Below, piece after piece: positions 1-11,819 of a DNA stretch of 64,000 nt; position 1 is the stretch's first letter; every line of letters starts with the position of its first letter. The stretch lies in contig SCFE01000001.1 of NCBI GenBank assembly GCA_004352715.1, positions 5,641,744 to 5,705,743 on the forward strand, given 5' to 3'. The DNA is from Hofstenia miamia (lineage: Eukaryota; Xenacoelomorpha; Acoela). Position numbers and translations under genes: made by a program. A model generated the notes under the pieces. The model was not told the DNA's origin. It saw only the letters and a program-made list of their open reading frames with translations, and did not search any database.

Positions 1-32
<32 letters not shown>

Positions 33-36
<4 letters not shown>

Positions 37-3000
37 CACCTCTTTGAGGAAAATGTTAATTACAACACAACAACCATCAGATTTAAATGTCAAAACGAGA
101 TATTTCATTAAATTTACTAAGTAATGAGGATTTGTTGAGTAAACCATAATTGAAGAACTCGTTAATTTCCTAATCGGTTGCATTAAAATTGTGTGAAGAT
201 GAACTACATTGTTAGGTGCAAAACTAGTGAAATGACTGTTTTTGATTATAGCTTTATGAAGAAGCCATTAACCGACAACACTACATATTCAAAGATAGAA
301 ATATAAACTAAAAAGGCGATTTCTCGTTTTGAATCAATTTACACATAATAGGTTCTTGTACTAATTGCTTCAAATATAAAAGGCCGTATGTTGAGTCACA
401 TATACATGGCCAATGTAAGTTTGAAAATATATAATTCTTTTCGTTATAAGTAAGTAAGTTTTATTAACTTCAGAAACAACATCCAATGCTCTAAGTACTT
501 TTTATAAATCTAGGTGTAAAATTGAACATTTGATATATAGAATAAGTAAGATATGAAAGTTCCATTAACATTTCATCAGTTACTTGTTTGAGTTTGAAGT
601 GATTCTATCAGGAAGGGTTTTCCTGAGATTAGTATTGGCATAATGTTTACGAGCTGGAATAAGATCTTTCAGAAGATGGTCTGGTGTCTCAAAGATTTTT
701 TCGATTCAGCCTCTCTTGCTCGAATCTTGAGGGGAACAAACTCAGTTATTATGCCAAACCGCTTAGCCATTCTTTGATAGCCATCCAACTTTTTAGGAGG
801 TAATTCGCAGTGCCACTCCAAACGCAGATACCATACACTAAAACAGATACAACGAGTGAGTCAAATACCTAGCTGATTTCACTCCTAACATAATCATTTT
901 TCTTCAGTCGATTGATCATACAAACAATTTGGTTGCACCTTGATGTAAGTTTATTTATGTGAGTACTAAATCTGAGATTTTCGTCTAAATAAATAAACTT
1001 TAGACATTTCGTCCGCACGATAACATCCATCTCTTTGACCTCATCTTTACCAACATTTATAATCAACTGATGACTTTTGTTTTCATTCAACGTTAAATTA
1101 TTTTCTCTGCACCAATTTTGAACATCAGAGTCGCCTCTATTATAATAATCTCCAGTGACAAGAGTAAAATCGTCAGCAAAACATGAGTGCCTGGATTATT
1201 CGTCGTCATAAAAAATGTCATTCACATAAATATTGAAGTAAGTTGGCCCTCCAACAGATCGATGGAGCTTTTATTTTTGATTGACACATACTGATGCCTG
1301 CCCGACAGAAAACTTCATACCCAATTTATGACATATGCATCAAACCCGTATTTTGTCAACTTTGATGTTAGAATACTGTGCTTAAATTTGTCAAACGCTT
1401 TTGAGAACTCTAGTGAGATTACTCTAACGTAATCACATCCTATCAAATGTAAATGTGAGCATTCATTTTGTATGCGAATCATTGCAGTTGTCGTTGGCCC
1501 ATGGTTACGAAATCCATGCTGCCTATAACTGATAATTATTTCATATTTGTTCTTGATGAATGAATTTATCACAGTTCTTTCTATAATCCGAGAAATTATA
1601 AGGGTTACTGCAATTGGCCGAAGGTCAGCTACAGTCGTTGGCGATGAAACTCTTGACAAGAGGGCAATTTTTGAGGTCTTCGAGCAAATCGGAAATTGCC
1701 CTGAATACAGGGACAAATTAATGTTGTGGGTAATTGGAAATGTGAGGTTGTGAATATTTTCACGAAAAATCCAAGCTAGTATTCCGTCACTTCCAACCGC
1801 GGTTTTTTATGTTTCTCACAACACTAAAGACATAAAATGGTGAAATGTCTGGTGGCATTATAGTTACTTCCTGTACAGATGGTTCAACGTAAGACCAGTC
1901 AGTGCATATGTCATCAAAAAACGCTTTGATGTCGTCCACATTCATGTCAACTTCCGAGTTTTCCTTAGCTTTACCAAGAAGTCGGTTTGTAGTTTGCCAC
2001 CATTGCTTCGATCGATCTTTAATTTTCATTTTATTTATATTTGCCATTATTGTTTCTCGGATTCTTTTGTTGATGATCCGCATATCTGCAGTTCTATTGG
2101 GGCGGGAAATCTTATACATTTGTAATAGAGAGCACAGCAACACAATTTGAGTGATGGAATGAATGTCCATAAGACTTCGTATCTTGATGATTCATTTGAA
2201 TAGAGTCTTTTCAATGAAAGATGAGGTTTAAAATAACGCATCACTCCACCACCGCTAGTTTTTGTTAAGTTTTCAGCATTTCTGTTAGCTTTGAGCATTT
2301 TATATCCAGGTATGGTTCTTATTGTTTTTGGAGTTTCATCATTAACCCAGGTTTCTGTAACAAAGCATATATCAATGTCAAGTGTTAACATATCTAAGTT
2401 GAGTGATTGGTTAGCTGTTGGTTTTTTAAGTGACCATGCATTGCACAAGAGAATTTTCGGAGATTGCTTCGATGTCTGTCATAAAAGTTCCCATTGGTCG
2501 TTTTTCTTTTCAAACATTTTGAGTGAATTTATTTGAATTTTCAATGATAATTGCATAACGACAGACCCAGGTGATACTGGACATCCTGCACTATACAACA
2601 TATATTTATAACTATATTAGTGGAATGTTTAATATTTATGCATTAAAAATTAATGCAACGCTGTCAGCGGTTGCAAAGTAAAAAAGTTCCAATTTATTTA
2701 AAGATTACAAGTAAGGTCTTGATTTACACTAAAAATGCATAGAATTGCATGAATATATTTGCAATTGGTTTAATAATAGTTTTTTTTATGAATTCAGAAT
2801 TTTCTGTTCTAATGTCCTTAAAGAGGTAAACGCATTTCCGCGTGCCGCGAATTTGGTTAATTATGCAATGTTATCAGTCTATATCTATTGTTTTTTTAAT
2901 TTTTTACGTATATTATTGCATATCTAATAGTTTTTTCACTATATTAGTGTTTATTTTGTCCGTGTGTTCCGCAGGCATCCTATTCTATACCTTCGCCCAC

Positions 3001-3912
3001 ACCTAAAAAGTTTAAAAAATAATAGATAAATGAATCAAACGTGATATATATATATATATAATGACAAAAGTTTGAACTTCATAAAATAATTAACTATTAT
3101 ACAAATTTCAAAATGTAAGAGTATATTAATGCAAATCTATACATTTTAGTGCAAACCAAGTCCTTACTTGAGATTTTTACATAATTTTTATACTTTACAG
3201 CCGCTTTGTATTTTCAGAGAATTTGTTAAACCGAATATATGGTTAACGTGACTGCGTTGCATAAATTTCATACATTTCGCTGATGTAAAGTATCGGCTGG
3301 TGTCATTATCATGGACCTGTCGATATGCAATTATTGTTGAAAATTCTAATAAATTTACTCAATGTATTATATTCATTAAGTATCACGTATAGAATTATAT
3401 GTTTTCATACATATATTGAACATGCACATAGAACTCAACAGAGGGCCTTTTATAATTGAAGCATGTAGTTTTAGAACCCATTAAGTGCAAATTGATTCAA
3501 AACGAGAAATCACTTTTTTTAGTTACGTTTGTATCTTTGCTTATGCAGTGTCGTATTCATAAAGCTATTAAAAGTACAGGCATTTCACTATTCTTCCACC
3601 TAACAGCATGTAGTTCCACTTCACATAATTCTAAAGCAATCGATTTGGCAATTTTGTCAATATACGGGCAAGGGTGCAGCCTAAATTTTACAGAAGTATA
3701 CGCTAATTGTCAATTCAAAAACAGCGAATAAGACAAGTGCATATTCATAAAAACATTGAAGTTTTCTGCGAATATACGCTAGCAGATCATGCTAAATGAA
3801 AGGTATGCAGTCCTGTTAACGTTTTACTCAGTTATGATTTAATCAAGAAATCCTTATTGCTTCTTAGATCTCGTTTTTACATTTAAATCTTTTGGTTGTT
3901 GTGAGGTGCAAT
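33..3912. repeat. Foldback (long inverted repeat) element, interrupted by a LINE
   Basis: The left arm (33-452 continuing at about 2515-3025) is the reverse complement of the right arm (about 3045-3912), with many small differences. Shared outer termini read ATTGCACCTC (33-42, and in reverse at 3903-3912). Collinear landmarks include the GATTCAAAACGAGAAAT stretch, the ATAAAAGGCC stretch and AATTGCATA-CGACAG. The short AT-rich centre holds a (TA)n run near 3043-3060. Homology with the right arm stops near 452 and resumes near 2515, so the 2-kb LINE between them was inserted later. No protein of its own is visible. Inner arm sequence (about 2690-3010) is also related to the second foldback at 5600-6945. 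The left end sits against a (TA)n run at the window edge, so the true boundary may be slightly outside. Confidence 0.75.
453..2514 (-). mobile_element. CR1/Jockey-like non-LTR retrotransposon, degraded
   Basis: Reading on the minus strand from 2514 down, the order is as follows. An endonuclease N-terminus is at about 2448-2200, with the family core NAWSLKKP and the catalytic-Glu motif CFVTETWVND. An EN-RT linker with KQWWQTTNRLLG follows at about 2050-1950. RT motifs follow: LRPIAVT, QHGFRNHGPTTTAMI, SLEFSKAFDKFKHSIL, then FADD at 1169-1180 (the YADD equivalent). The thumb region ends near 869. The C-terminal half of the endonuclease (GDFN and SDH motifs) is absent, as if deleted between about 2150 and 2200. 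There are several frameshifts and a stop just before FADD, so it is a dead copy. The 3' flank near 452-470 carries a short (ACTT)n-like tail on the minus strand. It belongs to the same broad group as the LINE at 26280-33060. Confidence 0.8.
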
Positions 3913-4028
3913 AGGCTAAGGAGATTGATTCAATTCAGATATTTTTTACAGAGGTAGCCGTAGCCTTAAATAATGTACAAGACACCATGAACAAGATTTT
4001 TCTGTACAATATATATATATAATATATA

Positions 4029-4142
4029 ATGATGCATATATATTTCTGACATTTGATGACCTGATAGATGTTCATTGATCCTAGTTATAAAATGGCGCTT
4101 AGTTTCCCCGATGTAAGAAATATTGCATTCTTCACAATTGTA
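4029..4142 (-). repeat. Inverted copy of the Penelope GIY-YIG segment
   Basis: This 114-bp piece is an almost exact reverse complement of about 4790-4903 in the adjoining Penelope-like element. On the minus strand it encodes the start of the GIY-YIG nuclease with the intact frame YIGETKRHF. The main copy lacks one G at the same place and is frameshifted. Inverted 5' fragments of this kind are a known outcome of Penelope-like insertion. Confidence 0.8.
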
Positions 4143-5064
4143 TTAGTAAACCACTGGTATATTACAGATACGTTGATTACATATATGCTGTTTGATTATA
4201 AAGAAAATGTAGAAAACTTTATGCAATTTTTAAATGGATGCCTACCTGAAATATAATTTACAGTAGAAGAACAAAATCGCAGTCTAAATTTTCTAGATGT
4301 AACAATACCGTTGAACCAGCACCACTATGGAACAAAGATGTATCGCAAACCATCAAATACCGCGTTATATATTCCTTATCAATCTTTTTGTAACCCAAAG
4401 TACAAGATCAACACAATTAAGTGCTTATTAAATCGAATTATTAAAATTTCTTCAAATTATAATAACTTGATTGAATCCATAACTGAATTATATGAATTGT
4501 TTGAAAAGAACGGCTATCCACATAAATTTATTAACAATATTATTGACCAAGCTCTCACCTCAAAGTCTATTGAATGTACCAAAGCAAATGATGAAGATAA
4601 AGTACCAATATATTGGAAGTTACCATATATTGAGGACACTCAAAATCTCTTAAAAGCACGTATAAAGATAATTAATAAACGATTAAAATTAACTAAGTTA
4701 ACATCAATTTTGCAATCAAACAAAACGTCAGACATTTTAAGAACAAAGATCCTAATGAAAAAATGCTAGTTTCCTCACTTGTCTATAAATACAATTGTGA
4801 AGAATGCAATATTTCTTACATCGGGAAACTAAGCGTCATTTTATAACTAGGATCAATGAACATCTATCAGGTCATCAAATGTCAGAAATATATATGCATC
4901 ATCATCATGCTAGAAAGAACAATTTTAGTATAATAATGAGAACACCCAATACGAAGATTGCAGAAGCTTTAATAATTAAGAACCATAACAAAGATAAATT
5001 ATTGAACAAGCAACAATATGAGCATATTAAATTTNAATGTATGATTCCACTGATTATTAAATAA
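4143..5064 (+). pseudogene. Penelope-like element, 5'-truncated RT plus GIY-YIG endonuclease
   Basis: The copy starts inside the reverse transcriptase catalytic motif: RYVDYIYAV (YVDD-like, second Asp changed) then, after a frameshift, FDYKENVENFMQFLNG. Next come SLNFLDVTI, the family block MYRKPSNTALYIPYQSF and CLLNRIIKIS, then the linker. The C-terminal GIY-YIG nuclease begins YKYNCEECNISYIGK (about 4782-4830), is frameshifted by one base, and continues TKRHFITRINEHLSGHQ to the end near 5064. Known Penelope-like elements combine these two domains for target-primed insertion. There is a stop near 4254, a frameshift near 4185, and an ambiguous n at 5035. It is a dead copy. No host gene is implied. 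Confidence 0.85.
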
Positions 5065-5595
5065 CAGCATATACCAACCCATTGACGCTCTTCTAAAAAT
5101 AAGTTATTACTTGAAAGACATATAATAGTGAAAATGATCCATCACAAATTCAATTACAATGGCTTAAATAAAATTCACAAATGCTTGCCGTAACACTATT
5201 ATCTCGCACACATAATTTAATCAATTAGGAAAAGTATGTAGATATTCAAAATATTGTTGTTACCTCAATAAAGCCTTCGAAGACACAAAATCCACTTTGT
5301 AGGCACATTGCTTAAGGTTATTAAATGCATCTTATTATCACATATATTTACTATTTACTTCACGAAGTCCATCTCACATGCTTATTCTAATTGGCTAATA
5401 AATTTATTTTTTCAAGTTGGGTTTCCATAGTTACATATCTTAAGCAATTTGCATTGTCGGTTTTAAGAAAGTGTTTGTCGTTTCTAAGTATATCATTGTT
5501 GACAAAAAATACCAACCCGAAATAATAAAGTACGAAATTTCAGCTTTACAAAAAAATGAATTTACTAAATTAACAGCTTACTCATAAATATTACT
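5065..5595. other. Non-coding stretch downstream of the Penelope copy
   Basis: AT-rich sequence without recognisable coding potential. Part may be the 3' untranslated tail of the Penelope element. No other structure was recognised. Confidence 0.5.
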
Positions 5596-5599
5596 TACG

Positions 5600-6294
5600 G
5601 GGAAGGTATAGTATTGGGTGAATTCGAAACATGCGGAGCACGTTGACAAAATGAACACTAATATAGGGTAAAAAAACGATGGGAAATACAATAATATACG
5701 TAAGGCGAAGGTGGAGCATGGAGGGCACGTTTAAACAATTAACACTAATATATTTTAAAAAACGATGAGAAATATACGTCAATAATTTAAAAAATAGATA
5801 TAGATCGATAACTTTGCATAATTAATCAAATTCGTATCACGCGATATCCTCAATATCACGCTATATATATTTAAGGACAATAGCATAGAAAACATAGAAT
5901 TCCTAAAAAATAAATATCCATTATTAAACAAATTGCAAGATATAAAAGCATAATTATATTATATATATATATATATACACACACATTTTTAGTTTAAATC
6001 AAGTCCTTACCTTAGGTGAAATTTCCAAATACATTATGACAAAAATATAAATGTATTAATTTCGATTATTCAATTTCTTTTACTCGTATTCATTTAACAA
6101 TTAATATATGCGGTTTGTTGAATACATAATTTATTGAGAAAGTATTGTGTATAATTGGAGAGATTTGATTAAATTTTTATGACAATTGAAATCTTTTTTT
6201 GTTAGAAATTTTGAAATTAAAACCCATCTTTGATTTCCCTCATGCTTCTGATGAGTTTGCAACAACTTTGTTACAATAGTACTTCATTTTCAGC

Positions 6295-6368
<74 letters not shown>

Positions 6369-6945
6369 TGTAATTTATGCAGATTTTATATTCGTCATTT
6401 ATAATCATTTTCAAATATATATACGCTGTTTGTAACAATATTCGTCCTTTATAACCAAAAAATTATTACAATTTAAATTTTCTTAAAAATTTAATGGATT
6501 TTTCTTATATTTAATACAGAAATACTTCCTCAATACATTATTTACTCAACAAAGCCATATATTAGTTGTTATAATTATAACATTGAACAAACAAAATTAA
6601 TGTATTTATATTATGTACCACAATATATTTGGAAATTTCACCTAGGGTAAGGAATTGATTTAATGCATGTATTTGCATAAATATACTTTTATATTTTTGC
6701 AATTTGTTTAATAATAGATAATTTTTTTATGAATTCCAAGTTTTCTGTGCTATTGTCCATAAATATAGACCGTGTGCTATCGCGTGTTGCCACATGCTAC
6801 GAATTTGTCTAATTATGCAAAGCTATCGGTCTATGCCTATTATTTTATAAATTTTTTACTTATGTTGTTGCATTTCTCATCGTTTTTTGCCCTATATTAG
6901 TGTTTATTTTGTCCGCTTGCACCCTATTCTATAGCATTTCATCTT
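5600..6945. repeat. Second foldback element
   Basis: About 5600-6180 and about 6480-6945 are diverged reverse complements. Paired landmarks are TAGTGTTTATTTTGTC (right) with its complement in the left arm near 5650, the GAATTCC/ATTTCTTAGGA-like block near 5900 and 6735, and GGTGAAATTTCCAAATA (6013) with TATTTGGAAATTTCACC (6627). The spacer contains a pure (TA)n run at 6299-6364. The right arm also matches the inner arm of the first foldback (2690-3010), in the same order, so they form one family. The left arm contains a second partial copy of its own terminal block (5650 and 5740). No ORF is supported. Confidence 0.7.
6299..6364. repeat. (TA)n microsatellite
   Basis: An uninterrupted TA dinucleotide run of about 66 bp in the loop of the second foldback. 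Confidence 0.95.
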
Positions 6946-6949
6946 CAAA

Positions 6950-7040
6950 TTGACATATCTACCATTCATATTGACACAACTAATATTTATATTGACACAA
7001 CTAAGTTAAATTGGCACATCTAACGGATTAATTGGCATTT
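6950..7040. repeat. Short degenerate tandem repeat (ATTGACACAACTAA-type)
   Basis: Four to five imperfect units of about 21 bp, each with ATTGACA or ATTGGCA followed by a CTAA core. A similar array in reverse orientation lies at about 10370-10450, so the pair could mark the two ends of one mobile element. Confidence 0.5.
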
Positions 7041-7217
7041 CATATGAGAAAATACCATGAAATAAATTTTTTGCATAAATCTATATTTAAATGTATAAAT
7101 CTTAACAACATTGATTGTACAATCTTGTATGTTTCAAGTTCTACCGTGATTATCAGGTTTGCCAATGTGAAAATCCTCTGCGCTACGCCAATATCTGTAT
7201 GTGATAGAATGGTCATA

Positions 7218-8354
7218 TAGACTTCATTTTGGGCCTAAGTAAAGCGCAATTGTTATATTTATATTAGCTCTAAGAGAAACTTTGAATCTACAATATTAAG
7301 AAATTCTTTATTTTGCAAAAAGGGTTTTATTGTTTTGAAAGCTATTCAATTTGCAAAAAGTTTCATTTCATGTGTGAAAAGAAGATTATTAAAGAAAACT
7401 AAAAAACCTAGTAGTGCTACTAGAAATTAATTTTGTATGTTATCTGAGCACTTCATAAAAACGAACTACATAAATCAAGCACTACACCCTATTGCGATCA
7501 GCACCGTAGATTTGAACAATATTGTGTTGCGCATTGGCGGATCTCGAGATGGATTCCCTCTCATCACATCAACGTTCATAAAGGATCAATGTTTTCTTGC
7601 TGAAACCCAGCCTCTGTCAATTCTACAATCGTAGGCACGTTTCTATCTTTTGCCCAAAAATTTATTACTTTCCATTTTTCTTCTGTACCATTAAATATGT
7701 AGTAATCATTAACAACTTTTTCTTTTGCTTTCTTAAATAATTGTTCACTCTCGTGTCTGCATTATGATTATGAGAGTCTTTGACATGCTATGATGAAAAT
7801 ATTGAATGAATTAAGCCAAATATTATCTATAGAGGAATAATTCCTTAACCAAATAAAACTTACTAAAAATATAACACGCCATCAAGTAAAAAATTGAAGC
7901 TAACAGTTGATTAAGTAATGCACCTAATTTATTTTCATAGTCAATTACATAATTTTTTAATAATTAAATTTTTCAAATCCAGACTACTTTTAGCTGTTAT
8001 CTACCAACAATATTTGCATAAAACTTTTTTATCACCAGGTGGTAATCTATAACATCAAATTCATGTATTAACCCTTTTCTTATTACTTAAAAATTATTTT
8101 TATTGAATATCAGTTTTGGCAATTTTAAAATTATCTGAAAAATTTCTGATCAAAGGATGCAATGGCTTTTTAGAAATTTATGCTTCAAGTATACTGTAAG
8201 AAAATTAAAAAGTCTTAAATTTTAAATTTTGTAACCTTAATTGAATTTCTGTTCGTTTTATTTTTAGCGTGAAATTTAATGTATTCAAGTTTAGGGAAAT
8301 GGAAATTTCATTGTGTTTCTTCTAGGCCTAAAATGAAGTTTATATAACTAGTCG
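7218..8354. mobile_element. Candidate terminal-inverted-repeat element
   Basis: The stretch at 7218-7257 (core ACTTCATTTTGGGCCTAAG) recurs in reverse complement at about 8315-8354 (core CTAGGCCTAAAATGAAGT). The region between them is AT-rich with no convincing coding sequence. This would fit a non-autonomous DNA transposon of about 1.1 kb. Target duplications were not resolved, so the limits are tentative. Confidence 0.4.
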
Positions 8355-9500
8355 ATCAAAAATATGATTTAAGTTATTTTATCATTTCACTAATTCGAGA
8401 GCTGGTAACACGGTGAGTATATTTAGAAACCATTAACCCTTATCTACCGGAAATGATTTTCATGGAAATGGTGTCAAAGTTACCCCAGAATAAAAAAAAA
8501 TAGCATCATACGTAGCAGATAGGTAATTGATAGGGCTATCCATGAGTCACTAAAACTGGGGGAAAATATGTAGGGGGCTTGAAAGGATGGAAAATTGAAC
8601 ATTTATGATATGCGTTGCCATGGAAACGGCTGGTAAACAAACTCCAAAAATCGGGAATGTTATTTTAAATTGATTACTTTAGGGATATCTGAAGGAGAAA
8701 CACACTTTATTTTGATAGATATTGAAAGATAACAAGTTAAAGTGCCCAAAACAGCAAAAAAAAACCAAAATTTGATTTTGTATTCATTTTCAAGGGGTAC
8801 ACCATCTTAATATATTTATAGATTAAAAAGCAGAATTAGTGTTTCAATAAATAAAGTAAGTGTTCTAACATGATTACTAACTCTAATTTAATGACGATCA
8901 CAAATTATTGATCCATGATCAGTACAGGTGGGCTCGAAGCATTGAGAATAGGTGCTTCCGACTTTCCTATCCTTCTTTCGTCCACACAGTGTAGACGTCT
9001 CAGAAGAGCATATCTTTCAACATTGGCAGCAACGAGGTCAAATCCGCATATGGACGCTGTTGCAGATATTTTGCCAGCAGCCTCTTCAATAATGACCCCA
9101 TTTATTTTTGATTATGTCCCTTCTGTCAGTTCTTTATTGGAATTTGAACAAATAATACACTTTTTGTATACTTTGTGATAAACAATTTAAACATGGAAAA
9201 GCATTTTTTATAACTTGTTTTGGGAGATTTTTCACCCTTCTAGGCACACAATTTTGAGTGCATTTCCAACAAAAATTTGCTTTTGCTACATGTCAATTCT
9301 ACAAAAAATATAATTTGAATTCCAAACGGAATAACAAACGAAAATAAATTATAACTAGCAATGAAACTGGTGCTTTTCTACCATTTCTTTTATTAAAAGT
9401 CCTGATGACTTGATCATAGTCTGTCATTCGCAACAGTAAGTCTTAATATTAATGCCACTAAAATATTTTTAGTGTTATGTCATAACAATTCGTACGTATG
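8355..9500. other. No recognisable gene
   Basis: AT-rich sequence. A minus-strand open stretch at about 8910-9180 may be a frayed part of the transposase relic at 9510-10230, but no motif could be assigned. A GC-richer patch at 8560-8640 contains an isolated RFX-type palindrome. Confidence 0.4.
8614..8627. promoter_or_regulatory. RFX X-box-like palindrome
   Basis: GTTGCCATGGAAAC is a full match to the classical X-box bound by RFX factors. No gene start is visible nearby, so a regulatory role is unproven; it may simply be part of a repeat. Confidence 0.25.
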
Positions 9501-9509
9501 CACACGCAT

Positions 9510-10230
9510 TAACGTTCAAAATTCTAGATGAAATGCCTTCCAAATATTTGTAGTGTACCGTTTTACCGCCTCTCCATTCCCCTGTTGTCTGCTGCAACTG
9601 GCCCATTCTTTCATTAATAATGTGTTCACATTGGCAAGTAGTTTGTAAAATCTTGCTACTTCATAGATCTCTGCAATGCTCTCAGTGCAGTAATTGAATT
9701 CTTGATACAACACCAACACTCATTGAATATGGTCCACAACTATCAGCCAATCGTCTAATGCATCTTTCACCTTTTTTTGATTTACCATTATTTTGTTTCC
9801 AACATATATTGTAATTTGTTTAATCTATGAAATAGAATTGCTGGTTTTCAGCAGTACCAAGCATAAATTCATCTGTTAACTCCAGTTATTCCTGTTAGTT
9901 AATTTCGCTATTCATGTGTTCAGGTAAAACATGAATTTTCTTCAATTGGTCATCCAACCAATGGCTTATTGTTTCAATTGACGCTTGCAATCCAAAATCA
10001 AGATCCAGCATTGATTTATACTGCTTCAAAGTGCACTGTGGATTATTTGTCAGTATTTTAATAATGGCTTCTTGCATCATTAGAGTGATTTTCTAACACG
10101 TTCTCCCACCTTGCTGCTTATGCTGGACATCACCAGAAGCAGAAATCCTGTATGCAGTTATTCTGGGTATAGCCATTGTAACATTAATAAAATCTTTACT
10201 ATTTGCTGCAGAGTAATTCAGACTACGTTG
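9510..10230 (-). pseudogene. DDE transposase relic (Tc1/IS630-like superfamily)
   Basis: On the minus strand, pieces in different frames line up in a typical order. First is a helix-turn-helix region: EAIIKILTNNPQCTLKQ, then SIETISHWLDDQL (about 10080-9930). Next is the first catalytic-Asp block, read as FIDXTNYNI, followed by GKSKKGERCIRRLAD (about 9830-9750). Then comes a central region ending near 9510. The order HTH, then (F)IDET, then SKKG is characteristic of DDE transposases of this superfamily. At least four frame changes or stops make it inactive. The C-terminal catalytic block was not found. The family-level assignment is inference. Confidence 0.5.
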
Positions 10231-10369
10231 ATTTTGACGCAACATTTTCGTTAATTCATTGTTTCAATTTAATATTGTTACTGATGTATTTAAATCGTTT
10301 ATAAATATGTATCTTTGATGTTTTTGCAAAAATTCAGCAATTAAAAAGTGAGTTGTGACATTTAAACAG

Positions 10370-10450
10370 TTAGGTATACCAATATAAATGTTAGTTCTGC
10401 CAACGTTAATGTTAATTATGTCAATATTAATGTCAAGATTTGAATGATAT
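10370..10450. repeat. Short degenerate tandem repeat, inverted relative to 6950-7040
   Basis: Units of about 21 bp with AATATAAATGTTAGTT and AATATTAATGTCAAG cores. Their reverse complement matches the array at 6950-7040. Confidence 0.45.
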
Positions 10451-10734
10451 ATGATGTAGATCAATGTGGTTTGTGACTATAGCTCGATATTGACTATCAT
10501 CGCGATATTCAAATGCAATCAAAATTAAAAAAACTCTAATTAGATTTATTAATTAAACATGAATACGATAGCATGTAACTACTATATTTTCCACTCAGAG
10601 CGATATTTTTGCTACACGAAGATTTTTTTTAGTAAAGAGCAATAAGAGTCAAAAGCAATTTATTGCAAAAATCTTTGGTACAAGACTATAAACTAAAAAC
10701 TATTTACAAAATCAATAGTAACATAGATATATAT

Positions 10735-11819
10735 AATTGTATGGTGTGTGTTTGTTGGGGATTTGTGTGTGTGTGTGTACATTATCTAGGATCATACGAA
10801 ATTTTCGAAGGAGTGTAGTGTATTATTATCATTAAGTATGCATTGTCTATGAAAGAGGAATGTTCGCACTTATTTTCTAGATTTTTTGTAGTTAATTTCC
10901 ATTTTAATTTCATGGTCTAAATTATTCCAAATTTTAGTTGCCACGTGGTGAAAACTATTTGAATGTTTATCTAAGCATAAAAAATTTTGAAAACGTTCAT
11001 TTAACTTAATATATTGTTTTAAAAATGCAACAGAAGGTGTACCAGATTTACACTTAAATAATATTGATACCATATGCATTTGAATTCTGTAATAAGGAGC
11101 TAATATTTTATATTGAATTCGATAGACGGGTGAACTGTCATGTTTTTGCGCAAAGTTAAGTGTTTTAAGAGACCAATTAATACTTTTAGACAGAAGTATG
11201 CGATATTTTAAGTTTATGTTTGTAAAGAGAAATAAGCAACATTGAAAATGAGATAAACAAAAAGAATTTATTANACAGTAATTGTATGGTATGTGTTTGT
11301 TGGGGATTTGTGTGTGTGTGTGTGTACATTATCTAGGATCATACGAAATTTTCGAAGGAGTGTAGTGTATTATTATCATTAAGTATGCATTGTCTATGAA
11401 AGAGGAATGTTCGCACTTATTTTCTAGATTTTTTGTAGTTAATTTCCATTTTAATTTCATGGTCTAAATTATTCCAAATTTTAGTTGCCACGTGGTGAAA
11501 ACTATTTGAATGTTTATCTAAGCATAAAAAATTTTGAAAACGTTCATTTAACTTAATATATTGTTTTAAAAATGCAACAGAAGGTGTACCAGATTTACAC
11601 TTAAATAATATTGATACCATATGCATTTGAATTCTGTAATAAGGAGCTAATATTTTATATTGAATTCGATAGACGGGTGAACTGTCATGTTTTTGCGCAA
11701 AGTTAAGTGTTTTAAGAGACCAATTAATACTTTTAGACAGAAGTATGCGATATTTTAAGTTTATGTTTGTAAAGAGAAATAAGCAACATTGAAAATGAGA
11801 TAAACAAAAAGAATTTATT
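10735..11819. repeat. Near-identical 0.54-kb direct duplication across a single n
   Basis: 10735-11273 and 11280-11819 are practically identical (offset about 547 bp; differences are a GT repeat and one substitution), joined at n 11274. This is the signature of two overlapping contig ends that were not merged, rather than a genomic duplication. Confidence 0.85.

Noticed and set aside
1547-1753. Plus-strand ORF in the first LINE
   Set aside because: Shadow of the minus-strand reverse transcriptase.
6299-6364. Regularly spaced repeats as CRISPR-like
   Set aside because: Simple dinucleotide repeats in a eukaryotic genome; no spacer structure anywhere in the window.
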